From: Pseudophaeobacter arcticus DSM 23566
GTDB lineage: Bacteria > Pseudomonadota > Alphaproteobacteria > Rhodobacterales > Rhodobacteraceae
Assembly: GCF_000473205.1 (NCBI RefSeq)
Contig: NZ_AXBF01000005.1
Span: 62,001 to 126,000, forward strand
Length of the DNA stretch: 64,000 nucleotides
Direction of reading: 5' to 3'
The first letter of the stretch is position 1. Every line of letters begins with the position of its first letter. The translations under genes were made by a program, and so were the position numbers. The notes beneath the pieces are model-generated. The model had not been told where the DNA came from. It saw only the letters and a list, made by a program, of their open reading frames with translations, and made no database searches. This document shows, piece by piece, positions 40,137 to 47,451 of the stretch.

Positions 40137-40589
40137 TCAGCTGTGGCTCGCGAAGACCGAGGTCACCCCGTCGGAGCCGACAAGCAAGGTATCAAAAGTG
40201 TCACCAGCCCCGGGACCGCCCATGCCGGGCGAACTCATCGGCATGCCGGGAACCGTCAACCCGCGCGCCACCGGTTGTTCTGCCAGCAGCCGCGTGATGT
40301 CCGCGGCAGGCACGTGGCCCTCGATAAAATAGTCACTTATGATCGCCGTGTGACATCCAGCAAGTTCCGGAGCGATTTGTAGCCGGTCTTTGAACGCATA
40401 AAGCGCATCCTGATCGACATCCTGCGCCTCGACCGTGAAGCCCGCTTGCCGGACATGATCGACCCAGGCGGTACAGCACCCGCAGGTGGGGGTTTTCAGG
40501 ACTTTAATGACCGGTTCTGTGTTGGCCAGTGCTCGCAGGGGGAGTGTGGCAGCCGCTCCGGCCAGCAAAAATGTGCGTCTTTTCATCAT
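40137..40589 (-). CDS. DUF411 periplasmic metal-binding protein
   Basis: 150 residues. A twin-Arg-like or Sec signal (MMKRRTFLLAGAAATLPLRALA, residues 1-22 in two parts) is followed by the DUF411 domain: LKTPTCGCCTAW with Cys36, Cys38 and Cys39, and APELAGCHTAIISDYFIEGHVPA. The tail is Met/Gly-rich (GMPMSSPGMGGPGAG), another likely copper ligand. DUF411 proteins are often near copper-resistance genes. AAAAGGAAC precedes the ATG. Last gene of the five-gene CueR-type operon; start overlaps the upstream stop by 4 bp. Confidence 0.83.
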   Translation of the reverse strand: MMKRRTFLLAGAAATLPLRALANTEPVIKVLKTPTCGCCTAWVDHVRQAGFTVEAQDVDQDALYAFKDRLQIAPELAGCHTAIISDYFIEGHVPAADITRLLAEQPVARGLTVPGMPMSSPGMGGPGAGDTFDTLLVGSDGVTSVFASHS

Positions 40590-41500
40590 GTGTTCCTTTT
40601 TGAAGTATCCGAGACCGTAGAACTGTGTGTTTGAGAGTCCAGAGGCTGTTCCTGCTCTGTCGGCGAGAGGGCGGGTGCATCCAGGGCGTGCCCGCTTGCC
40701 GGCCCGCGAAGGGGCTGGATCAACATCTTGTCGACCCAGAGGTCGCGCGTCGTGCGAAACTGCTCGATGCCGATCGTCATTCCCTCGTGGCCCTTCGCGG
40801 GCTGGGCAACGTAAGTACCCATGAGGCGGTCCCACCACGGCAGGTTGAAGCCGTAGTTTGAGTTGGTTTCGCGCGGATCGACAGAATGATGCACGCGGTG
40901 CATGTCGGGTGTGACGACGATCCATCTGAGCCACCGGTCGACTGGTCTCGGCAGGTTGATGTTGGCATGGTTGAAGAGTGCCGTGGCGTTGAGGATGATC
41001 TCGAACAACAAAACCGCGACGGCGGGCGGACCAAGCGCTGCGACCAAGCTTAGCTTGATCGCCATCGAGATAAGGATCTCAATCGGGTGAAAGCGCAATC
41101 CCGTTGTGGCGTCGAACTCGAGGTCCGCGTGGTGCATCCGGTGCAGACGCCACAACGTAGGGACGGCATGGAACATGACGTGTTGCAAATAGATGGCCAG
41201 ATCGAGAAGCAGCATGGACAGGACAACGGCCAACCAATACGGCGCGCCGATAGTGTTGAATAAACCCCAACCCCGCTCCTCGCCCATGACCGCCAGACCA
41301 ACGGCCAGGATTGGGAAAGACAACCGCAGGATCGCCGTATCGATCACGACAAGAGCCAGATTGTTCGACCAACGGATGACACGCGGAATGTCACGCCGCC
41401 GACGCGGGGCGGCGAGTTCCCAAAGCGCCATGGCGGCCAGCACACTCAAAAACGCCGTCAGACGAATCTCCGGCTCTGCGGCAAGTATCGTGTCCATCAC
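40586..41500 (-). CDS. Sterol desaturase / fatty-acid hydroxylase family membrane protein
   Basis: A 304-residue integral membrane protein with the diiron His clusters of the family: LQHVMFH, HRMHHADLEFD, FNHANIN and MHRVHHSVDP, about residues 120-230. Three to four membrane segments precede and surround them. Enzymes of this family hydroxylate or desaturate lipids using O2. Its presence between a CDF transporter and a DUF411 protein in a metal-type operon suggests membrane-lipid modification as part of the response; that link is inference. It starts 3 bp after the CDF stop. Confidence 0.82.
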   Translation of the reverse strand: MMDTILAAEPEIRLTAFLSVLAAMALWELAAPRRRRDIPRVIRWSNNLALVVIDTAILRLSFPILAVGLAVMGEERGWGLFNTIGAPYWLAVVLSMLLLDLAIYLQHVMFHAVPTLWRLHRMHHADLEFDATTGLRFHPIEILISMAIKLSLVAALGPPAVAVLLFEIILNATALFNHANINLPRPVDRWLRWIVVTPDMHRVHHSVDPRETNSNYGFNLPWWDRLMGTYVAQPAKGHEGMTIGIEQFRTTRDLWVDKMLIQPLRGPASGHALDAPALSPTEQEQPLDSQTHSSTVSDTSKRNT

Positions 41501-41503
41501 AGT

Positions 41504-42490
41504 CTATGGCCCTTCTGTGTTAGGGCTTGGGTGCGGATGCGCATCTCGCACATCAGTCTTTTCTTGCGCAGCCTTTGCAGCCGCTATCTGGACTATATCA
41601 ACATCCAGCGCGTGGCGCTCGTCGAGACACGCGGTTTCGAGCTGCAGCGTGACCATGTGAAACCCATACTGTTCCGTCAGCCGCCGATAGGCCCTGTTCA
41701 GCAAGTCCGCGGCCTCGGCGGGTGACTGATGGCGGATATGGGCGGAAAACGCATGTTTGCCGCTGGTCAGCGTCCAGGCATGCACATGGTGAACATCCAG
41801 AACCCCGTCCTGGCCGTTCAGGTCCGCCGTCACAGCATCGAGATCCGTTCCCTCGGGCGTGCCCTCCATGAGAATGTAGACCGCTTCCTTGATTACGCCC
41901 ACAGAGGCCCAGAGGAGAACCACTCCGAACGCCATGCCGAGGATCGGGTCAATTGCCAGAAAGCCGGTGAACTCGATCACGAGAGCGGTGACGATGATCA
42001 GGAGGCTGCCGACAAAGGTCTGGATGATGTGCCAGAGCGCGCCACGGGCATTCAGATCGTCTTTGCTCGATTGCCACATCAGCGCCAGAGAGACCACTTC
42101 CGTGACCAGGCCCCCGAAGGCGACCCAAAGCATGGGGCCTGTGGCCAGGTGGATCGGATTTCCGAGCCGCATCGCGCCCATCCAGATCACGAGAATCGCC
42201 ATGCCGAGAAGAAACCCGCCATTCACCAGCGCGCCGATGATCTCGGCGCGGTACCAGCCGAAACTGCGCGCCGAATCCGCTGGACGGCGCGCAATCCGCT
42301 GCGCGGTGATGGCCACGAGAACGCCGCCAACCGCCGACAGGGTGTGAAACGCATCCGACAGGACGGCAATCGAGCCAGTCCAGAGCCCGACGGCCAGTTC
42401 AATCACGAAGTAGACGCCGGTGAGCCAGGCCGAAATCACAAGGGCCTTGCCGGAGGTGGGCATGTGCCCGGCGTGAGAATGATTGGCCAT
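41504..42490 (-). CDS. Atypical cation diffusion facilitator (CDF) transporter
   Basis: A 328-residue CDF protein. The His-rich N-terminus (MANHSHAGHMP), six membrane segments and C-terminal cytoplasmic domain (about 215-300, with HHVHAWTLTSGKHAFSAHI) are all present. The transport-site motifs are changed. Helix 2 reads SDAFHTLSA where CzcD/ZitB have DAGHMLTD, so His49 is kept but Asp becomes Ala53. Helix 5 reads LWHIIQT where they have LHVLGD, so His154 is kept but Asp becomes Thr158. Standard Zn/H+ exchange is therefore doubtful and a different metal is likely. GGGAGTAG precedes ATG 42490. It is in an operon with a CueR-type promoter. Confidence 0.85.
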   Translation of the reverse strand: MANHSHAGHMPTSGKALVISAWLTGVYFVIELAVGLWTGSIAVLSDAFHTLSAVGGVLVAITAQRIARRPADSARSFGWYRAEIIGALVNGGFLLGMAILVIWMGAMRLGNPIHLATGPMLWVAFGGLVTEVVSLALMWQSSKDDLNARGALWHIIQTFVGSLLIIVTALVIEFTGFLAIDPILGMAFGVVLLWASVGVIKEAVYILMEGTPEGTDLDAVTADLNGQDGVLDVHHVHAWTLTSGKHAFSAHIRHQSPAEAADLLNRAYRRLTEQYGFHMVTLQLETACLDERHALDVDIVQIAAAKAAQEKTDVRDAHPHPSPNTEGP

Positions 42491-42497
42491 ATCAGCT

Positions 42498-43154
42498 CTA
42501 CTCCCGTTGCGCGCCGGTCTTTCGCGTCGCGGCGAAGAGAACCGACAGGCCGGTAAAGCCACCTAGCGCAAGCGCGGTCCATGTGGCGGTGCGGGCATCT
42601 CCGTTCATCGCCTGGCTGCCCATGTGAGCGAGCAAAAAACTCGCTGGAATAATCCCGGCCAACGTGGCCAGCGCGAACCTCCAAAGATGCAGCTTGCTCA
42701 GACCTGCGGCGTAGCTGATCATATCGAAGGACAGAAACGGCAGTAGGCGACTGCCGAAGACTAGGAAGGTCAGAGTGTTCTGCGACCCAAACAGGCCCGC
42801 GTTTATCTTCTGACCGAGATGACGCTCAACGAAGGGACGACCCAGGCCGCGGGCCAGACCAAAGGCGGCAAGCGCACCGAGTTCCGCGCCAAGAACGACA
42901 AAGAGTGTCCCGAACGTGTGTCCATAAGCCGCTCCGGCGGCGAGTGCGATCGGCGCGGAGGGCAGGGGGCTTGCGACAATAGCGATTGTCATAAGCGCCA
43001 CGATAACAATTGGTCCGGCAAGACCTGCCGCCTCGATCCAGCGGTCAATTTCCGCACGATCCGGCAGGCGAATGTCGACGCCAAGGACGTCGGGGAAGGC
43101 CAATGCGACGACTCCCATCAAGATCACCGCAAGAAGAAGAATGCGCATCATCAT
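42498..43154 (-). CDS. TVP38/TMEM64-family (VTT/DedA-like) membrane protein
   Basis: 218 residues with about six membrane segments. The VTT-domain features are visible: ASPLPSAPIALAAGAAYG (about 61-78), LGAELGALAAFGLARGLGR and FGSRLLPFLSFDMISYAAGL (about 130-150). The family has been tied to lipid scrambling and ion or selenite transport; the role here is open. It lies 3 bp after the first operon gene and 7 bp before the CDF gene. Confidence 0.83.
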   Translation of the reverse strand: MMMRILLLAVILMGVVALAFPDVLGVDIRLPDRAEIDRWIEAAGLAGPIVIVALMTIAIVASPLPSAPIALAAGAAYGHTFGTLFVVLGAELGALAAFGLARGLGRPFVERHLGQKINAGLFGSQNTLTFLVFGSRLLPFLSFDMISYAAGLSKLHLWRFALATLAGIIPASFLLAHMGSQAMNGDARTATWTALALGGFTGLSVLFAATRKTGAQRE

Positions 43155-43157
43155 GGT

Positions 43158-43607
43158 TCAAAACACGGCATAGAGCAGAACGAAGAATGCCGCTGCCAAA
43201 AGGTCAAAGGCCACGCAGAATGGAATATACCAGTTCGGAATCCGGGCGAGACGATAAGAATTGTGGTGTGACATGTCCCAAAGGGCGTGCAGGGCCAAGC
43301 CCAAGGGGAGGAAGGCCCAATGCCATATCAGCCCCAGGAAGGCTGCCGAGCCGAACAAAAGGGCCACGGCGAGCTCTGCCCAGAACACGCGCGCTCTGCC
43401 GTCCGCGGCGCCAAAGCCGATATAGGCACCGCCAATCAAAGCAAGCGTGATCGAAGCAAGAGCTATCGAGCTCTTTTCATCCAAAAACAAGTGAGCCGGC
43501 ATTGAGAGCAAGACAATCAACACGCCAACCCATACGGGAAATTTCAAGATATCCCCGTGTCGATGGTGCGATAAGTGATCGCCTGTCTTTTTGAAAATCT
43601 GTGCCAT
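43158..43607 (-). CDS. Small polytopic membrane protein, first gene of the CueR-type operon
   Basis: 149 residues with four to five membrane segments (FPVWVGVLIVLLSMPAHLF, SIALASITLALIGGAYIGFG, LAVALLFGSAAFLGLIWHW, FCVAFDLLAAAFFVLLYAVF). His residues cluster at the N-terminus (GDHLSHHRHGD) and in HALWDMSHHNSY, which resembles DUF6010-type proteins. Function unknown; the His clusters fit metal binding. The predicted transcription start of the CueR-type promoter falls on or next to its ATG, so its mRNA may be leaderless. Confidence 0.68.
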   Translation of the reverse strand: MAQIFKKTGDHLSHHRHGDILKFPVWVGVLIVLLSMPAHLFLDEKSSIALASITLALIGGAYIGFGAADGRARVFWAELAVALLFGSAAFLGLIWHWAFLPLGLALHALWDMSHHNSYRLARIPNWYIPFCVAFDLLAAAFFVLLYAVF

Positions 43608-43614
43608 GGCTTGG

Positions 43615-43645
43615 TACCTAGGGATTCCAGCAACTGGAAGGTCAA
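43615..43645 (-). promoter_or_regulatory. CueR-type promoter of the five-gene membrane operon
   Basis: On the minus strand TTGACC is followed by a 19-bp spacer containing TTCC-AGTTGCT-GGAA and then TAGGTA. The -35, the start of the spacer and the dyad closely follow the E. coli copA promoter recognised by CueR. The same layout occurs before copZ and copA in this window. The -10 lies only 7 bp before the ATG at 43607. Confidence 0.82.
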
Positions 43646-43768
43646 GGGTTATTCATCCACGCGCGCAACGCGGCGCTCACTCAACCGTTCCACGGGGAGG
43701 TCAAAGGACCGATATCAGGACGCATTTGACGCTGACGCCCGGTTCATGTCCGACGCGCGTGGCGATTT

Positions 43769-44206
43769 TCAGTCATCTTTCGCCTTCTGCCAGACTTGCT
43801 GGCAGGCTGAGTAAAGAAACGTCGCTGACCAGGTCAGCAACATGAAGCCCAAAAGCGATTGCAGCATCAGCAACAGTCGAAAGGGCCCGACCACCTCTAT
43901 GGACGAATAGCCAAGGGTCGAGAACGAGATGCCCGTAACATAGAGAACATCCTGAAACATCGGCGGGTTGTTGCTGAACGATTGCGGCAGAACGCTTGCC
44001 ACCACCATCGTGTTGAACACGGCGAGCGTCACAAGTTCCAATACGTGCAGCAACAGCAACGCGGAAAACGTCAGGATGATCCGAAAGCCGGAGCCATCCG
44101 ACCGCTGCGGGGAAAACTTCAGAATGCCCGACAACGCATAATGATGGACAATTCCCATCAGGATCGCCGCGCATATTCCGACAAACATGGCCATCAACTC
44201 GGTCAT
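43769..44206 (-). CDS. Two-TM ion channel domain protein
   Basis: 145 residues with three or four membrane segments. A pore-loop-like segment YVTGISFSTLGYSSIEVV precedes the last helix. The filter reads TLGYS instead of the potassium-channel TVGYG. There is no regulatory domain. Upstream lies the inverted repeat GGTCA-ATC-TGACC (44236-44248), a possible operator. Related small channels often accompany metal or stress genes, but the ion is unknown. Confidence 0.7.
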   Translation of the reverse strand: MTELMAMFVGICAAILMGIVHHYALSGILKFSPQRSDGSGFRIILTFSALLLLHVLELVTLAVFNTMVVASVLPQSFSNNPPMFQDVLYVTGISFSTLGYSSIEVVGPFRLLLMLQSLLGFMLLTWSATFLYSACQQVWQKAKDD

Positions 44207-44295
44207 ACCCCCAAACCCGTCTTCCTATTCAAACAGGTCAATCTGACCATACATCAGGCTTTTTAGCACAACTGGACCGATTGATTCTTCACAGG

Positions 44296-44769
44296 TCAGG
44301 CCAACGCGGGGGGCAACCCGTTCAGGGCGACATCCACCGGAACGGTCGGCAAGTTCGATGCGATCCAGCCAGGCCCTTCGCCTGATCCCAACATCCCTTC
44401 CGAGATATCGGCGTAGCCCGAATAACCAGCTTGTCTTAACGCTCGAAGCAGCGATGCGGAGCGTCCGCCAGTGGCGCAGATCAGTCCAACGGTGCGATCA
44501 CCGCTCAGTTCCTTCGCCCTGAACAATCGGTCCGGAAAACCGGACGCGTGCATGCTTATCGGCCATACACCAGCACCTACGCCGGTTTCTTGCCACTCTT
44601 CGCGCGTTCTGACATCGATGATCCGCGCCGTATCCGATAGAAGCGCGTCAAAGGCATTCTCTGCCGACCAGACAGATCGGCTCTGCGCCAGCAGCGGTGA
44701 CGCCGTGACGGTCAGCACCGTCATATGAGCACCCATAACGAAACGGCGCCGGTTCAAATCAAGAGCCAT
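44296..44769 (-). CDS. Exported rhodanese-like protein
   Basis: 157 residues. The N-terminus has a Tat-type signal (LNRRRFVMGAHM), giving a periplasmic protein. The single rhodanese domain has ARIIDVRTREEWQETG and the active-site loop ICATGGRSASLLRAL with Cys near residue 105. It may transfer sulfur or bind copper through the Cys. It is divergent from the two-component system, with paired response-regulator boxes in the shared promoter region. Confidence 0.8.
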   Translation of the reverse strand: MALDLNRRRFVMGAHMTVLTVTASPLLAQSRSVWSAENAFDALLSDTARIIDVRTREEWQETGVGAGVWPISMHASGFPDRLFRAKELSGDRTVGLICATGGRSASLLRALRQAGYSGYADISEGMLGSGEGPGWIASNLPTVPVDVALNGLPPALA

Positions 44770-44866
44770 ATTCGAAAACCTCATCCTTTGATCGGTTGCG
44801 ATCCCAAAGGTCACATAACATGCCGGCGACGCTACCCGGGAGCACGACACGGTGCAGGCACAGATT

Positions 44867-44911
44867 TGTATCCATCTGTAGCAAGGGAATGACCTGATAC
44901 AAATGGCTACA
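44867..44911. promoter_or_regulatory. Paired TGTA-N6-TGTA boxes, likely response-regulator sites
   Basis: TGTA-TCCATC-TGTA (44867-44880) and, on the opposite strand, TGTA-GCCATT-TGTA (44898-44911) form an inverted pair. Each box has half-sites spaced 10 bp apart, as OmpR-class regulators prefer. A third match (TGTA-TCCATT-TGTA on the minus strand) is at 54466-54479 before the L,D-transpeptidase. The pair lies between the rhodanese and response-regulator genes. Confidence 0.72.
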
Positions 44912-44957
44912 ATTCTGCCCATGAAACACGATGCAACGATGATTTAGGAAAGACACC

Positions 44958-45680
44958 ATGGGACCGCCACCTCATATCCTTATCGTGGATGACCACGCAC
45001 AGATACGTGAAAGCGTCGCGCGCTTTCTGGAGAAGAACGGAATGCGCACGACCGTCGCCAGGGATGCCGTGGAGATGGATGCCAAGCTGGCCACCGGTCA
45101 CTTCGACCTCCTCGTGCTCGATGTCATGATGCCGGGCGAGGACGGCTTGTCGGTCTGCCGCAGACTTGCGCCAGAGGGTGATCTTCCGATCATCATGCTG
45201 ACGGCGCTTGGTGAGGAAACGGATCGGATCGTGGGGCTGGAAATCGGTGCGGACGATTATCTCGCCAAGCCGTTCAATCCACGAGAACTGCTGGCCCGCA
45301 TCAAGTCGGTACTCCGGCGAAGCAACCGCGATGAACCCGTGGCCGGAACCCTGGCTGGGAGGAAGGTTTGTTTTGCGCATTGGGTACTGGATACCGACCG
45401 ACAGGTACTGATTGACGAGGCCGCAACCGAAACGCCTTTGACGACTTCTGAGTTCAAATTACTGGCGGTCCTGCTGGAACGCGCGAGGATGGTGCTCAGT
45501 CGTGACCAGTTGCTTGACCTGACCGCTGGTCGGACCGCTGGCCCGATGGACCGCACCATCGACAATCAAATCAGCCGTCTCCGCCGCAAGATCGAGCCGG
45601 ATGTATTGCGACCGAGTGTCATCAAGACTGTGCGGAATGGCGGATACTGTTTGGCTGCCGACGTCGAGGATGCGACATGA
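44958..45680 (+). CDS. OmpR-family response regulator
   Basis: 240 residues. The receiver domain is at about 5-120, with ILIVDDHAQIRESV, phospho-acceptor Asp55 in LLVLDVMMPGEDG and the switch Lys in DYLAKPFNPRE. The C-terminal winged-helix DNA-binding domain is at about 135-235 (LTTSEFKLLAVLLE, ISRLRRKIEPD). It is coupled by ATGA to the histidine kinase gene. Given the surrounding cytochrome, thiol and copper genes, a metal or envelope redox signal is likely. The paired TGTA boxes in its promoter suggest autoregulation. Confidence 0.88.
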   Translation: MGPPPHILIVDDHAQIRESVARFLEKNGMRTTVARDAVEMDAKLATGHFDLLVLDVMMPGEDGLSVCRRLAPEGDLPIIMLTALGEETDRIVGLEIGADDYLAKPFNPRELLARIKSVLRRSNRDEPVAGTLAGRKVCFAHWVLDTDRQVLIDEAATETPLTTSEFKLLAVLLERARMVLSRDQLLDLTAGRTAGPMDRTIDNQISRLRRKIEPDVLRPSVIKTVRNGGYCLAADVEDAT

Positions 45681-47146
45681 TGTGGCGTGCGATGAGCTCT
45701 CTCAGCGGACAATTGATCCTGCTTGTGGTCGCGGCGCTTGTCGTGGCCCAAGCAATCAGCCTGTTCCTCTTCGCTGACGAGCGCAGCCTCGCCATCCGTG
45801 CTGCTTTGGGGTTCGAGGCTGCTGGACGCGCAGCGAATGTGGCGCGGTTGATCGAAGAGGCCCCGTTGGACCTGCAGGACTCCATCCTTCGCGCAGCAAA
45901 TTCACCACTTATCCGGTTTGATCTGTCAGACGCTCCGAGTGTGGAACACACCAGTCATTCGCATGGCGACCTTGTTGAAGGGCGTATCCGTGCGCTAATG
46001 GACGATAGCTACAGCCGCGATATTCGCGTTGAACTGCACGAGATCGAGGGCGAATTGAGGCCCTTGCCCAATCTTTCTGACGAAATGACGGAAATGCATC
46101 TCGCGATGATGCGCGGAGAGTTGACAGCGGTTGAAATGAACCTGTCGATCGCGATCAAGGGGGCGCGTTGGCTAAATGTCGGAACGCGGTTCGAGCGTCC
46201 GCCGATCCAATGGCCATTCTACTCGATGCTGACCTTCGGGATTTCCGCCGGACTGCTTTTGGTGGCGATTTTCTGGTTTGTCATGACGCGCCTGACGCGT
46301 CCTTTGCGGCACCTATCGAAGGCCGCGGACCATCTTGGCCGGGGCGAGGACGTGCCTGAATTGACCGTCGCGGGGCCGACCGAGGTCAGGGATCTGACCG
46401 TTGCCTTCAACCGCATGCAACGACGGCTGACCCGGTTCGTCAGTGATCGGACACGTATGCTCGCAGCCCTTGGCCACGATTTACGCTCGCCGTTGACTGC
46501 TATGCGTGTCCGCGCGGAGCTGGTTGACGAAGAAGAGACGCGGGACAGCCTCATCGCATCGGTCGAAGAGATGCAGAGTATGGTCGAAGCGACGCTCACC
46601 TTTGCACGCGGCCTTACCGGATCCGAGGGTGCTGAAGTGGTCGATCTGCGCAATTTTCTGGACAGCTTGTGCAGCGATATGGCGGCACACTGCACCTTTG
46701 CCCCGAGTGATGATGTTGCCGTGCGGCTTCGACCCAACGCGTTCCGAAGGGCACTGAGGAACTTGCTTGAGAACGCCGTTCGCTACGGTGGTGCCGCAAA
46801 AGTCAGCTGGGCGACCCACGGTTCGAACCTCGTACTCAACATCGATGACAATGGGCCCGGCATTCCCGTCGACCAGTTGGAAAAGGTCTTCGATCCCTTC
46901 TATCGCCTCGAGCAATCGAGGTCTCTGGAAACGGGCGGTTATGGGCTTGGGCTCTCAATCGCGAGGACAATCGTCCAATCCCATGGTGGCGATATCCAGC
47001 TGGTCAACCATAACAGCGCGGGTTTGCGGGCCATTGTCACCATCCCACTGGATGAAAGCGAACTAATCGAAGGAGAAACAGATGAAACTGAAAACGCTCA
47101 TTCCAACGTTGCTGGCCAGCTTGCCCGCCAGCATGGCGCGAGCTGA
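45677..47146 (+). CDS. Sensor histidine kinase
   Basis: 489 residues. An N-terminal membrane helix (LILLVVAALVVAQAISLFLF), a periplasmic sensor region about 35-180 with HTSHSHGD (possible metal ligands), a second helix near 185-205, HAMP (RLTRPLRHLSKAADHLG), HisKA with His267 in LGHDLRSPLTAM, and HATPase with NLLENAVRYGG, DDNGPGIP and GGYGLGLSIAR. The last 65 bp overlap the next gene in another frame, so its C-terminal tail is longer than needed for the kinase core. Confidence 0.87.
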   Translation: MMWRAMSSLSGQLILLVVAALVVAQAISLFLFADERSLAIRAALGFEAAGRAANVARLIEEAPLDLQDSILRAANSPLIRFDLSDAPSVEHTSHSHGDLVEGRIRALMDDSYSRDIRVELHEIEGELRPLPNLSDEMTEMHLAMMRGELTAVEMNLSIAIKGARWLNVGTRFERPPIQWPFYSMLTFGISAGLLLVAIFWFVMTRLTRPLRHLSKAADHLGRGEDVPELTVAGPTEVRDLTVAFNRMQRRLTRFVSDRTRMLAALGHDLRSPLTAMRVRAELVDEEETRDSLIASVEEMQSMVEATLTFARGLTGSEGAEVVDLRNFLDSLCSDMAAHCTFAPSDDVAVRLRPNAFRRALRNLLENAVRYGGAAKVSWATHGSNLVLNIDDNGPGIPVDQLEKVFDPFYRLEQSRSLETGGYGLGLSIARTIVQSHGGDIQLVNHNSAGLRAIVTIPLDESELIEGETDETENAHSNVAGQLARQHGAS

Positions 47147-47387
47147 TGGTCCAGGCTCCTGGACAGGTCACATGTGGGGCGGAGGCTATGGCTTTATGGG
47201 CGGCTTCATGATGCTCGCCTTCTGGGGCGCCGTGATCGCATTGATCGTGTTTCTGGTACTCAGGCTGCGGGACAATGGCACCCGTCCCCCGGACTCGGAC
47301 GCGCAGGAAGCGCTCCGGCGCCGCTTTGCGAATGGGGAAATCGACGAAGAAGAGTTTCGCCGACTGAAAGCAACGCTCGACGAATAG
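47082..47387 (+). CDS. Small membrane protein with C-terminal SHOCT motif
   Basis: 101 residues: a signal-like start (MKLKTLIPTLLASLPASMARA), a Gly/Met/Trp-rich patch (WTGHMWGGGYGFMGGFMM), one membrane helix, then the SHOCT motif ALRRRFANGEIDEEEFRRLKA (in two halves). Its ATG has GAAGGAGA before it and lies inside the end of the kinase gene. Such small proteins are frequent in copper clusters; function unknown. Confidence 0.72.
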   Translation: MKLKTLIPTLLASLPASMARADGPGSWTGHMWGGGYGFMGGFMMLAFWGAVIALIVFLVLRLRDNGTRPPDSDAQEALRRRFANGEIDEEEFRRLKATLDE

Positions 47388-47451
47388 TCCACATTGCGGA
47401 TTTGAACTCCGTACCACGCGACGCCACCAACCTTAGATAGGAAAGAACGCC

